DNA of 64,000 bases from Eonycteris spelaea (GCA_003508835.1 PUFA01000116.1:1178001-1242000); one strand, 5' to 3'; counted from the first letter of the stretch, positions 36,085 through 46,409 are shown. Notes: generated by a model not told the origin, from the letters alone. Made by a program: numbers and translations.

Positions 36085-36235
36085 AGTACCTCAGTGCTAG
36101 GTGGGGATCGGATTTATTGGGGGAATCACCTCGTAAAGCTACGTAAACAGTTAAACACAATGCCGCACACTTGAGACCCCGGAGATACTGAATACGAACT
36201 AGAACCGAAAACTAAATTTTAAAAAAGAGACTCGG
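36085..36235 (+). mobile_element. LINE-1 3' end, laurasiatherian type
   Basis: 'ggatttattgggggaatcacctcgtaaagctacgtaaac' (read in parts), then AACACAATGCCGCACACTTGAG and ACTGAATACGAACTAGAACC, ending AAATTTTAAAAAAG. It mirrors the '...gaatgatcacttcataagctatgtaaatgtctaacc...cacctgaaactaata...' 3' UTR of L1 elements in laurasiatherian mammals, aged by CpG-type substitutions. Only about 150 bp remain. Confidence 0.55.
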
Positions 36236-36989
36236 TGTGAGAAAGTGGGCCGTTTCTCTGGCATCAGCCATGGTTCAGAGGCCCGAGGGTGGGGCTCGCC
36301 CCAATCCCATCTGACCCGCCCTGAGTTCTGCCCAAGCCAGAGACAGGGCCCGGGACCAGAGGGAGCTGAGCAAACAGCTGACCTGGGGTTTCCTGCCTGG
36401 TCTCCCCAGGAGGGCGAGGTGGAGGTTAGGGCCCTGTATGGCAGCCACCCTCCCCCGCACCTTTCCAGGGCTAGTTCACATCCTTGCTAGCCCTCCTTCC
36501 TCCCTGGTCCTGCCGCCCCACGTGGGACTGGAGGTGCAGCACAGGCCTTCTGAGGACACGTCCTGCTTTCTGGTCCCCAGCCAGCCTGGGAGGCCTTCTG
36601 CTCACAGGGAGCTTCTGCAGACACTGGTGTCACTGGGACGGTCACGGCAGGGTGGCTGGGTCACTCGGCCTGTGAAGGCCTGCTTCCTGGCATGGCAAAC
36701 TTCATCCCCACCCCCTTCTAGGAAGAGCAGGCCCCCCTGAAGCTCCTGCCTCAGCCCCTCCTTCCCCAGGCCCGCCCACCCCAGCATCCTCCAGAAGAGT
36801 CATCCCCGTCCCCTAAAGATGCAGCCCTCGCTCTGGCAAGAGAAAGAAGTCCCGCTCTACTCCTCCTCCTGCCACCAACCAACCCTCCACATCCAACAAG
36901 TCCCGTCACTGCCTGAGCCTCAGTCTCCCCGGCAGACAGGGAGCACCGACTCACGTATGGAGGCGCTCCCTCCTCGGGGCAGGGGACCA

Positions 36990-37410
36990 GGAGTTACCAG
37001 GAGGGAGGCCCTTCCCTGCCCCAACCCTGTCCGCGGGGCCTCGCGGGGAGGCGGCGGCGTAATGAGCTCGTTAGCCGGCAGCCGGGCGTGGGAGCAGCGC
37101 CGGCTCGGCGTGGGAAGCGGGCGCAGCTGGCCGCGGGGCCTGCCGCCCACGCCCCGCCCCGCCCCGCGCCCCCCACCTGCCGCGCGCTCGTCCGCAGCGC
37201 CGGGCCACGCGGCCGCCCGCGAGCCCCCGTCCCTGCGCCCGTCGCGCGTCCCACGGAGGGAGCAGGAGCTCCAGGGGTTCCCGCTCCCTCCCCGGCCGGC
37301 CGGCTGCGCCCGGCGGAGCAGGAAGCAATCTGGGGCGGAATGGGAGCGGCGCGGAGGCGACAGCCCCCAGAGGACCCGTTCCTGCCGCCGCCTCCCTCCC
37401 AGCTCCGCCA
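36990..37410. promoter_or_regulatory. Intragenic CpG island in AGAP3 intron
   Basis: A compact region of very high G+C and CpG with GC boxes (CCCCGCCCCGCCCC around 37153-37166), preceded by GTAATGAGCTCGTTAGCC. It could be an alternative AGAP3 promoter or a developmental CpG island. I see no exon with donor that I can defend. Confidence 0.45.
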
Positions 37411-37414
37411 GCCG

Positions 37415-37480
37415 GCTTAATTGCGGAGTCCGGATTGATTGGGAATGCAAATGGCAGCTGAAATGCAATCTCCACTCCCA
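37415..37480. promoter_or_regulatory. Octamer/homeodomain block beside the CpG island
   Basis: CCGGCTTAATTGCGG, GGATTGATTGGGAATGCAAATGG and GAAATGCAATCTCC (read in parts): an ATGCAAAT POU octamer at about 37445-37452 next to a PBX-like TTGATTG and a TTAATT core. The tight packing suggests a POU/homeodomain-bound element. Inference. Confidence 0.45.
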
Positions 37481-37487
37481 GCAGGAG

Positions 37488-37507
37488 CGGGGGGGGGGGG
37501 GGGGGGG
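37488..37507 (+). repeat. Poly-G tract
   Basis: About 18-19 consecutive G, interrupted by one C before GGGAAGG. A likely G-quadruplex former and a difficult site for sequencing; its length should be treated as uncertain. Confidence 0.8.
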
Positions 37508-39012
37508 CGGGAAGGAAGGCGTCGGGAGAAGGGGACACGAGGCGGGAAAGGGCCTGGACCGGCCAAGGGCACAGGGAAGTGGGGAGGGGGGGCAAGGCAT
37601 GGCTGCCGGGCTGGGGGAAGCCCCCACCCGAGCGCCAGGCACGCCCCCAACGCCTCGTGTGACGATCGGCTTCGGCGTCAGCGCTGGCAGCGCTACCTGC
37701 CTCCGCCGGCAGGGCGGCCAGCCCCGGAGGGCTGTGCTCTGCTCCTAAGCGCGGTATCCATCCTGCTAATGGACCCCGCGATTGAGGGGCCTGTAATACC
37801 CAGGCGACCTCGCTGACCTCCCCCCACACCTGCAGGGACCAGAGCCCAGGTGCCAGTGCACCGGGCTTGGGTCCCCACCCCACAGCTTTCCCTGCACGTG
37901 GGGACTCAGGGAACACACATCAGCTGGCTGCCTCTACCCGGTACAGGAAGGGGGCCTTGGGGCTCCGCTTATCTCACAGCGCGCGCCCGGGAAAAGAGGT
38001 TTATTAAAGACGCACATACTCAGAGCACCTGTCCCCCAGATGGGGTGTGACAGTCCTCTGTGAGCACTTCCCCAACACCTGGGAAGAGCCCGCCAAGGAG
38101 GCGCTCGCTTTACACTCCCAGAGACAGGCAGTCGCAGCTCAACAGGTTTGTGGGGGCTGATCCCGCACCCAGAGCCACACTGCACGGGAGGCGGCCGGCT
38201 GCCGCCCCTCCACTCGGCCTTGCCCCTGGCGCCCTGTGCACGGACCCAGCAGAGCCCACCCTGCCACAGAGTGCAGTGGCGTCTCAGGAGAGGGCTGAAG
38301 CAGAAACAGGACGTGGAGCCACGTGGCGTCCCCATCCTGCCCCCTGGGACGCTGACACGTTCCCGGGCCCTCACTGCGGGCTCAGAACCCTCAACCTTAA
38401 CACGTGCGTTCTGGTCACGCTGCCCAAGGGCCCCAGGGGCCCTGCTGGGAGGGCCGACCTGACCGCAGGGCCCGGCCCGCTGGACTCTGGTGCTCTGGCC
38501 ACGCAGTCTGCCCTTGGTCAACACCTGACGACACGGCCCCTGTACACACGGCGCCTCTGACCACCGGCTCCCAGAGGTCTCTGCCAAGCCCAGCATCCCA
38601 TGGGTACAGCAGACTGACCACTGGGCCTCGTGGGCACCTAAGCCTGCAAGCTCTTGCCCATGCTCTAGCAGGCGATCTCCTCGCTCTACCCCTGTCCACC
38701 CTGCTCAGCACAGGGCCATCTCTGCACAAGGGCTTCCTCTATCAATCAATATCTTTCATTCAACGTCTTCCAGCACGGGAACCCACAGACGAGCTCTGGG
38801 AAGATCCGAGCTTCGGGCAAGCCCAGCCCCACGGGCAGTAACTCAGAAAGCTGGGGAGGGCCTAGGAGGTAGGCGCCTCCACCAAGTTCCCCTTTACAAA
38901 GAAATGGAGGTCGGATGGGCAAGACAGCCCCACTGAACCTAGGGGAAGACTAACCCTCAGTCTGCCTTTCGAGACGTACACCTCGGAGTACTCTTTAGTG
39001 AACTGTCTTCCT

Positions 39013-39250
39013 TTTTTTTTTTTTATCACTTATTATTACTTATGCCTACAGCACCAGGTCTTCCTAGGTGATCTCCCATCCAAAGTACTAACCAGGCCCG
39101 ACCTGCTTAGCTTCCGATTGATCAGTACCGGGCTTGTTCAGGGTGGCATGCCCTAGACGATGGACCGTGGGTCCACGGGGGCGTGAACCCAGGACCTTCT
39201 GCATGTAAAGCAGACATGCTAATACTATCACTATTTAAATAACCACGGCC
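39013..39250 (-). mobile_element. Chimeric tRNA/5S rRNA-derived SINE
   Basis: Read on the - strand the element starts GGCCGTGGTTATTTAAATAG and has a tRNA-like head with an anticodon-stem region (CTGCTTTACATGCAGAAGG) and B box (GGTCCTGGGTTCACGCC). It then has a nearly full-length 5S rRNA-like body: GGGCATGCCACCCTGAAC, CGGAAGCTAAGCAGG, TCGGGCCTGGTTAGTAC and TTGGATGGGAGATCACC, to GGTGCTGTAGGC. An A/T-rich tail and poly(A) follow. An 11-bp target duplication, ACTGTCTTCCT, flanks it (39002-39012 and 39251-39261). The 5S part occupies about 39045-39162. I recall chimeric and 5S-derived SINEs from fruit bats (MEG families); the assignment is by memory. Confidence 0.85.
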
Positions 39251-39641
39251 ACTGTCTTCCTCTGAGAGAAGATGTCAGGTAGGCCAGACTCAGCCCTCTG
39301 GCGGACACAGCAGGTCTCCCCTCCAGGCCGCCTGACTCCAGAACCAGCAGCAGGAGAGCCACTGAGGACGGCCGGCGGCTATCTGCTGCCCCCCGTGGCG
39401 GAGAGGAGGTATAGGCAGAGCCCCGGGACCCGATGCTCAAGCCACAGGTCCAGGCTGCCTGAAACCCATGGACCACCTTTCCCAGGAGGTCCATCCTTGT
39501 TAGCAGAACCTCGGGCTTGGCAGGAGGGTGCCCGCCTCTTATACCACACCCCTGTCATGGAGCCTGGAAAAAGAACCCTCCTCTAGTGTTTCTGGGGCCT
39601 GAGCTCCTCTCGGGGAGCAGAGACAGGGAGGGAGTGCTGAC

Positions 39642-39734
39642 CTGTTTAATGGGGATGGCCGGCCACTCCCGATACTGTCCACCTTGCACTCAGAGGCCTT
39701 TTTCTCCCGGTCCAAGTTCGGCACCCTTTCGAGA
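39642..39734 (-). CDS. AGAP3: AGAP3 exon: linker into PH domain, two compensating indels
   Basis: Reads SRKGA at the start, then DREKKASECKVDSIGSG in a second frame, then IPIKQ in the first frame again. One extra A lies in GCCGAACTTGG (about 39718-39720; GCCGACTTGG expected) and one G is missing in GGCCGGCCATCC (about 39652-39660; GGCCGGGCCATCC expected). The total length is therefore the normal 93 nt, with correct AG acceptor and GTCAGC donor. Read literally, the exon hits a stop in between. The protein is otherwise conserved. Confidence 0.9.
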
Positions 39735-40734
39735 CTGGAAGAGAAAAAAAAGGGGCAGGGTTAGAGGGGCCCAGAGTGGGAGGGGGACAGCAGCCCACCT
39801 GGAGCCCCGCCCTCCGCCTCTCCCTCGTCTGGGCAGGCCCTAGTGGTGGGGCAGGGCCGGGGCGGCGGGGCCGGGAAGGAACTGAGACCACGCGTATTCC
39901 AACGGGTTTATTCTTACACACGGCACCAATACAGAGCAGCACAGGTCACTGAGCGGGCCGCCCCTCACAAGAGAGCAAGGACGTGAGATACCGGGGGGCA
40001 GAGGCGCGCAGCCCAGGGGCTGGGGCGTAAGAGAAGGGACGGGCCAGGAAGGGGACAGTGGGCTGAGGGATGGCCGGGAGCACAGGGCACGACGACGACC
40101 GGGGAGAGCCAAGTCCGGAAGTGAGCGGGCAGTGGCCCGGCCGCACACAGACACCACACAGCACGTTGCGCCGACCGCGTCGGCGAGGCCCGCGGGCACA
40201 GTGGATGGAGAGAGAGAGGAGAGAGGCCAGAGAGGCCCTGCGCCCCTGCCAGGCTCCTGGGGCAGAGCGCGCCCAAAGCGGGTCCTAGGAAACGGGGAGG
40301 CCAAGAGGGGGAAGGCAAGCGGCGGTGCTGGCGTCCAGAGCTGAGCAGGAACGCGGAGTCCATGCAGGGAGGAGCGGAGGGGAGGGGCGGGAAAGCGCCC
40401 CCCGGGAGCCGCTGGGCCGGGCCGGGCGCTCGGACGCCCCCGCCCCTCGGGGCCCCGTTGCACTGGCCCGGCCTGGGCGTGGGGCCGGGCGCCTTCTTCT
40501 CCATGCAGCGAGCCTGGCGCTGTGCGTCCAGCGGGCCGGGTCCCCGGCAGCCCCCAGCCGCGGGCTCCAGCTTCCTAGCCTTCCCTGGGGTGGGGGTTAG
40601 TTACAAAGGTTCCTGTGGGTCTCTGGAGTGGGGAGCACGGCGGCCGCTTCTCATCTGAGAGCAGTCCCAGGGCCCGGCCCGCCTCCGGCCCCGCACAGGG
40701 GGGAATGTCCAGAGGTGCTGAGTCACCACCTGGT

Positions 40735-40860
40735 CTTCTAATTTGGAAGGAGTTGGAAAGGCCTTTTTGTTGATGAAAAGTTGGAAACAGTGGCACATAT
40801 CTGCAAATATCGAAAGAATAAAGATTTTGGCAAGTTATACTCAAGCCCCGCATAAGCTGG
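40735..40860. promoter_or_regulatory. AT-containing candidate conserved block in AGAP3 intron
   Basis: CTTCTAATTTGGAAGGAGTTGG, TTGTTGATGAAAAGTTGG, ATATCTGCAAATATCG and AATAAAGATTTTGGCAAG (NFI-like TTGGCAAG) appear in about 120 bp between GC-rich flanks. It differs from the ATTA-rich islands but shows the same composition switch. Function unknown. Confidence 0.35.
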
Positions 40861-40918
40861 TCAGCACTGGTGAGGGCAGAGACCCAGGCGCCTGGGCGGA
40901 GGCGGCAGCGGGTGAAGA

Positions 40919-41005
40919 CAGAGAGGAGGAGGAGGAGGAGGGAGGAGGAGGAGGAGGAGGAGAGGAGAGGAGGAGGAGGAGAGGGAGGGGAGGGAAGGGG
41001 AGGGC
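40919..41005 (+). repeat. (AGG)n-rich microsatellite/purine tract
   Basis: Long runs of GAGGAGGAG with GGAGGGGAGGGAAGGGG at the right end; on the - (AGAP3 sense) strand it is a CCT-rich tract. Likely length-variable. Confidence 0.9.
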
Positions 41006-43046
41006 GGCTGCACATCAGGCTTCGCCCCCACCCCTCCTGCTCTCCCAGGCTGCCGGGAGCCCAGGGCGCAGGGAGGGGACACAGGACCACAGTACAGGGA
41101 AAGCACAGCTGGAGGAGCAGGAGGAGCAGGAAGACCGGCCGGCCGCCGCCTGCAGCTCCACCGTCAGCGCCTGCCGGGCCTCTCCTGGGCGCCAAGGCCT
41201 CTGCCCCTCTGGCCCGGGAGGAGGGAGGTGGATGGACCGCTGCCGCCGGGTCTCCAGATGGAGGCGCCGGTCAGGGGAGGGGTGCAGCCTGCCCCAGCCA
41301 GGCCAGTGAGCCGGGAGGCCCCCAAACACCAGAGGACGCCCGGGAGCCCATAGGGGCACACCCCACAACAGGAGCCGGGCCAAGAGTGGCACCAAAACAC
41401 GTCCGTGAGGTCAGGGGAGACTGGGGAGCTCAACGGCCATGTCTAGCAGGGGGGTCACGGGGGCACCAGCCACAGAACAGGCGTGGCTCTGCTGGGAGGA
41501 CGGGGAGGGAGAGGGAGTCCCAAGACGCACCCCTCGGGGGTCTGGAGGCCACCTCGGGGCAATGGCACACGGGAGGTCACCATGGAATCAATGGAAGGAA
41601 AACATCAGGCTGCCACCGTGAAGATGGAGGAATGGAGGGCCCACGGAGGGCGGCAGGCAGGGCAGGGCAGCAGGCAGCGGAGGGCGCAGGGCGGGAGCGC
41701 GGAGGAGCCACGGCGAGGCGGCCACGGGGCGCGTGGGCAGCAGACAGGGCGAGGGGGGCCCCGGGGGTGCAGGACCCGCGGTGGAGGAAGTGGGAGGTCA
41801 CGAATGGTGCTGAGGGAGCAGGCGGCTGAGGCGGCGTGTCTGCGAGCAGGTGCCCAGGGCACGGAGGGCGGTCACCGCGCACACAGACACCCGAGCGCTC
41901 GGCGGCGGTGGCGGCGGCAGGTGTGAACACAAGCAGGCAGCCCGAGGCCCTGCGAGTCTCAATGGGCGTGAACAGAAACAAGAAGCTTCGCGTCTAGGCA
42001 GGGTCAGGGCTGGGGGTGCAAGGCGTGGCGGCAGCTGTCAGCAGAAAGAGGGTCGGTCAGCATGGACGGGGGGAGGGGAGCGGCAGGCACAGGATGGAGG
42101 CAGGCAGACCAGGCAGAAGTGTGCGGGGCAGGGCGGAGACGAGGATGGACGGGCAAGGCCTGGGAGCACTGGCTCTGCTGGGCAGGGTTCCGGAGAGCCT
42201 GGCCGGGGCTTGGCCTGGTGGGCAGGACACAAGGCCAGGCTGAGAGCCCAGCTCTGATGCTCAGAAAGAGAACCATGGCGTGACACGGAAGGATAAGGCA
42301 ACCTAAGAATCCACACGGCAGCTCACCTGTGTCTGACCCAAGATCCCGGAAAGGTCCAGCCAAGTCCCGGCTGGAGGGGGAGCATTTGGGGGTGGGCACT
42401 GTGTGTCAGGTGCTGTGTGCACAGGCAGCAGGCTCGGGGCCGCTAAGAGCTCAGGGGCTGGGCCCGACCAGTGGGAGGCACATGGGACCCCGGCGTGAGG
42501 TCTGCAGGGAGGGCGAGGGAGCACCGGCCTGTGTCGGTCGGAGGGACGGTAGCGAGGCACAGGCGGGAGGCCTGGGGAAGACGCCTGAGGCTTTGCGAGA
42601 CCAACCGCAGCAGCGGCAGAAAGCGTGGGGCAATGGCTAAGTGCGGAGAGTGGACGGGGCAGCCTCGCCCCGGCCCCTGCTCTGCCAGCTCGCCCTTCAG
42701 TGCAGCCTCCGCACAAGCACGGACTCCAAGATGCCGGGGGGTGAGAACGGACACCTCCAAAGATCCCTCAAGCTGGACAAGAAGCCCTACGGGGTCAGGA
42801 GGAAGGTGGGTGTGCACGGCGGGCGGGTCTGTACAGTGTGCTGGGCGGCCCTGCTGTGGGCTCAGGAGCCGTCTGGAAGAGTCTGGGTGTGGATGAGGGA
42901 GCCAGGAAGGCCCTGCCGAGCTGCGTGTGTGTGTCCGTGTGGATGGAGAGACGGACTGTGGTCCCTGCCTGCCCCCTCCTAGCTGGGCCCTGCCTGTGGG
43001 AGGAGGCCGCGGGGCAGGCGGGAGGGGGCGGAGCACGGGCACGTAC

Positions 43047-43204
43047 CGTGAAGATGTTGGAACGCCGCTTGGACTGCTTGCGGATGGGTGTGGGGGTGGA
43101 GGAGGCAGCGATGGTCTCGATGCGCAGCTCCCGCTGGCTGATGCTGGGGTGGAGGGGACTGAGGACGAGTAGTCGCTGAAGGCGCTGCTGCCGCCATTCG
43201 TGGC
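43047..43204 (-). CDS. AGAP3: AGAP3 exon: Ser/Thr-rich linker, one base short
   Basis: Reads ATNGGSSAFSDYSSSVPSTP, then after a slip SISQRELRIETIAASSTPTP and IRKQSKRRSNIFT. The frame breaks at CCACCCCAGCATC (GGGG at 43146-43149 on +): five C are expected for T-P-S-I, four are present. Length is 158 nt instead of 159; acceptor CCTTAG and donor GTACGT are normal. The linker is rich in likely phosphorylation sites. Best explained as an assembly deletion. Confidence 0.92.
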
Positions 43205-44829
43205 CTAAGGACAGAGAGGGCTGCTGAGGGCGGCTCTGGGGCAGGGGGCCGGGGCAGGCGGCAGGCGGGAGCTGGGAAGCCCTGCAGTGTGGGGGGGCCT
43301 GGCCGGAGGCTCATGGGGCAGCTGAGGGGCTGCTACAGCTCCAGATGGTACTGCGGTGAGAGGCGGCATGGCCTGGAGGCCAGCAGGACCCAGCGGTCAC
43401 TGCACTAGGTCGCCAAGCAGGGCGCTAAACCAGAGGCAGAGGCTGGACGTGCACTGTGGCGTCTTGGCTCACAGGTGGGTCTGGCAGGAGGTAGCAGGTC
43501 GCCCTGGATGAACTCCCCGAGGTCAGTGGCGTGTGTCGAGGATACGGGAAGATGGCGTAGGGCTCAGGGGCCAGGGAAGATGAGGTTGGCTCGTAGGCAG
43601 TGTGCGTGACAGGGGAAGGAACGCCAGCGAGCCAAGGCCGAGAATAGCTCAGACTGTTATCGGAGGACGTGGCAGAGAAGAGAGCGAGCCGGGAAAGGAA
43701 GAAAAGACAGAAAGGATGACAGGATGGGCACGCAAAGTGTGTGGCAGCGTCCACTCCAGGGCTCAGGGACACACACAGGGCAAGGCCTGCTCCCTAACTG
43801 CCCGCACGACGTCCCTGCGTAGAGACTGTGTCCTGCCCTGGCAGCCCCCCGACTCCTGGCCAGCACAGAAGGAGCCGAGGACGCGAATGCGCCCCAGGCC
43901 TCGGAGCCCCTCCCCGGGCAGGGCCCCCGTGTGGCGCTGCGCTGCGCTGTGTGGTCCCGTGTTCTGTCGGCTGAGGATGGGACAGTGAAGACCTACGTTC
44001 CCCCTTCTCTCCATGTGGGGAAGGCCAACTACCTTCTCAAGAGCTATAGGGAGAGTCTCTGAAAAAGCAACCAGCCCCGTCGGGAAACGAATGGGCCAGG
44101 GTGGGGCCTCAGAATGACAACGGCCCTTGGCAGGAGTGAAGCAGTGGCTGTCTGCTCATGCCCGGGCACCTGTGATGGCCCATGGAGTTCCACAGAGCAG
44201 GGGACGGAGCAGGGAAATGCACCCATGGAAAGACGCTCTGACTCGTATGCAAAGGGCCGAAAAATACCAGGCAGTAGGCCAGGAAAGGGACAGGCGTCCA
44301 AGTGCTGTTATTGGAGGGACACTGGCAGGACTTGGCTCAGAAGCTCCCCTGACACCCCACAGGGCACCGAAGCCAGAGGTCCCTCTGGGGCAAGCACTAC
44401 CCTTCCAAGTGCAAACAGTGACAGAGGGCCAACAGGTAAGGGGGCCAACAACACTCCCCGGTTTTGTCAGGGGCCAGTCCCCAGCAGGCTGGCAAGAAGG
44501 CCCATGCCTCCCGGGTCAGCCTCCCGGTCGGCAGCTCCTGAAACAGCTCTGACAGCGCCGGCTGGAGCCGACACTCGGTGGCCTTAGCGGAAGTGGCTGC
44601 AGGGCGAGCAGGGATGGGACCCTAGCAGGAAGGCCGTCACCACAGGGGTGCAGAAGAGGCCAGTGCCAGCCGGTCAGGCGGCACGGAACTCGAGCCAGTG
44701 CTCTCACACCGTCCGCAAGGCGCAAGGCGGGAGACGAGACGCGGTGGGCGCGCAGGCAGACAGACAGCATGGCGAGGCAGGGCCGCGCGGCGGGCGCGGG
44801 GTGGGGGGCGGCGGGGAGGCTGGCCGCAC
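43205..44829 (-). other. AGAP3: AGAP3 intron
   Basis: 1.6 kb intron; no repeat, exon or RNA gene recognised. Composition is uniformly GC-rich. Confidence 0.65.
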
Positions 44830-44957
44830 CTGGTTGATGTGCACGGCCGGGATGGAGGCGGCGGACACTGCTGAGTGGCTGGGGGAGTTGGGCAGTGACT
44901 TGCAGGGCCCGATGGCCAGCTGTTGCTTCTTCCGCAAGGCCACGACCTTCTGGGCCA
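44830..44957 (-). CDS. AGAP3: AGAP3 exon: end of GTPase-like domain and linker
   Basis: Reads (V)[18 protein letters not shown], then [20 protein letters not shown] and HINQ. It closes the C-terminal helix of the GTPase-like domain and enters the serine-rich linker. Acceptor CTGCAG, donor GTGCGG; 128 nt, leaving phase 0. The frame is intact. Confidence 0.95.
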
Positions 44958-45042
44958 CTGCAGCAGGGGACAGCAGAGTCGTGACCCCTCTGGGGAGGAG
45001 GGGAGGCTGAGAGCGCCCCGCCCCGCCTGGCGCCCGAGTTAC

Positions 45043-45177
45043 CGTCCTGGAAGACGCGCTCCACGTTGAGCCCGTAAGTCGCACACGTCTCGTAGTACGT
45101 GCACCGCTTCAGGTCGGTGGACAGCTTGCGGGCTCTGCTGTCGTCGATGACCCGGGGGTTTGCGGCACTGATGGCGT
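45043..45177 (-). CDS. AGAP3: AGAP3 exon: GTPase-like domain, G5 region
   Basis: Reads (D)[20 protein letters not shown], then [20 protein letters not shown] and VFQD. ETCATYG occupies the position of the G5 'SAK' loop of Ras-like GTPases, one of the signatures of the AGAP GTPase-like domain. Acceptor CCGCAG and donor GTAACT are normal, 135 nt, frame intact. Confidence 0.96.
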
Positions 45178-45527
45178 CTGCGGGCGGGGGGCGGGGTTTA
45201 CTCAGCCTGCCGAGCGCTGGGGGGCCACCGACTCGGGGGGGGGGCTGTTTGGTCGGGAGGTGGGGCGGGCGGCAGATGACGGGGAGCGTGAGGACACAGG
45301 TGTCCGGGGACCCTGCTCCAGCTCTGCCACCGACTCGCTAGGTGGCAACGAGCCGGCCGCTCAGTTTGCCCATCTCAGAAACCGCAGACAGGACTGTCAC
45401 ACGGACGGCAGGAGCTAGCTAGGAAGGTCCCACACGGAGCTGCAGGGGGGGGGGGTGGTCAGCAGGGCTGCGGGGGGCTGGGGTCCGCACCCGCCTGCCC
45501 CAGGACCCAGCCCACAGGCCCGCTCAC

Positions 45528-45668
45528 CCTGCGTGCCCACCAGCACCATGGGCACTTCGCTGGCGTTGCGGAAGCTGCAGAGCCGCAGGAAGTAGTTGTA
45601 CACCGTCTGGAAGCTGATTTCGTCCTCCAGGCTGAACACAAACACCACGCATCCACCCAGGCAGCAAA
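45528..45668 (-). CDS. AGAP3: AGAP3 exon: GTPase-like domain core, one base short
   Basis: Reads FAAWVDA, then after a slip [39 protein letters not shown]. This is the central sheet and helix of the GTPase-like domain; VGTQD stands where NKxD would be in Ras. The frame is lost at GATGCGTGGTG (about 45646-45652 on +), where one base is missing between the Ala and Val codons. Length is 141 nt, 142 expected. The acceptor AG directly follows a run of ten C, another hard-to-sequence stretch. Confidence 0.92.
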
Positions 45669-45774
45669 CTGGGGGGGGGGACCGAGCAGAATTACCAGCC
45701 TCGCCCGGTCACTGGCGAACGCCGCACCTCTCTCCCCACACACGCGATGGGCCAGCGCTGGGCAGGGGCCTCAC

Positions 45775-45860
45775 CTGGAGCTCAGGGGGGCCTCCTTCAT
45801 CTCGGATTAGCAGCAGGTAACTCTGGCCATCCACCACAATCTCCTTCTTAAACCGACCCC
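45775..45860 (-). CDS. AGAP3: AGAP3 exon: GTPase-like domain, switch region
   Basis: Reads (G)[20 protein letters not shown] then [23 protein letters not shown] corresponds to the strand and switch-II region (DTAGQ in Ras), here RDEGG as in AGAP1 and AGAP3. Acceptor GTCCTAG; donor GTGAGG; 86 nt, entered in phase 1 and leaving in phase 0. Internally intact. Confidence 0.95.
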
Positions 45861-46056
45861 CTAGGACAGAGCGCGCAGTCAGGCGCGAAGCTGAGAAGAA
45901 TGCTCGCGGGGCCAAGCAGCAAGAAATCCACAGCTCCCAGCAGAGGAGACAGGAGGCCTGAGAAGGGCAAGGGGCTCCAGCCCCCTACAGACAACAGGAA
46001 GGAGGGAGAGGGCAGCGTAGCCGGCCGCACAGCCCAGGCCAGCCTGGGACGCTCAC

Positions 46057-46143
46057 CTTCGGGGACTCCTCCTGGACATAGGTCCCCGTTAGGTAGCGGT
46101 GCACCAGGGCCGACTTCCCACTGGACAGGTTCCCCACAATGCC
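46057..46143 (-). CDS. AGAP3: AGAP3 exon: P-loop of GTPase-like domain, one base short
   Basis: Reads [20 protein letters not shown], then [16 protein letters not shown] is the GxxxxGKS nucleotide-binding P-loop. Length is 87 nt. The next exon needs one leftover base, and the family reads ESPEGGRF, so a fifth C is expected in AGTCCCCGAAG (+ strand about 46060-46066). With four C the frame is lost at the junction. Splice sites are normal (CCCACAG, GTGAGC). Confidence 0.92.
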
Positions 46144-46304
46144 CTGTGGGAGAGGAAGGGGTGAGAGAGCACGGTCAGAGGGCACCACGGGGCAGGCAAG
46201 GCAAAAGCCATGAGGACAGAGAAGGGCCAGGGCTGAGGGCCAGGAGGAGGGGCTGCAGGGAGAAGCCTAGTGGGGAGAAGTGGGGATGGGAAGGGGGGGG
46301 GGGC

Positions 46305-46366
46305 AACGCCCAGGCCCACCACTCCGAGGCCGAGCCGCCCAGGCCCACCACTCCGAGGCCGAGCCC
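46305..46366 (+). repeat. 29-bp tandem duplication
   Basis: CGCCCAGGCCCACCACTCCG plus AGGCCGAGC is repeated twice head to tail (46307-46335 and 46336-46364) with perfect identity, preceded by a run of twelve G. It sits in a short AGAP3 intron next to the P-loop exon; likely polymorphic. Confidence 0.85.
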
Positions 46367-46409
46367 ACCCAGCCCCACGGACGCCTGGGCCTCCCCCGGC
46401 CTCACTCAC

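Larger units (their letters stand above)
39735..43046 (-). other. AGAP3: AGAP3 intron
   Basis: 3.3 kb GC-rich intron with a candidate conserved block (40735-40860) and an (AGG)n tract (40919-41005). No exon seen. Confidence 0.7.

Noticed and set aside
39045..39162. A functional 5S rRNA gene
   Set aside because: The 5S-like body has several substitutions, is fused to a tRNA-like head, ends in poly(A) and is bounded by target-site duplications, so it is a retroposed SINE.
39163..39250. A functional tRNA gene
   Set aside because: The acceptor stem and A box are degraded and the sequence is the head of the SINE.
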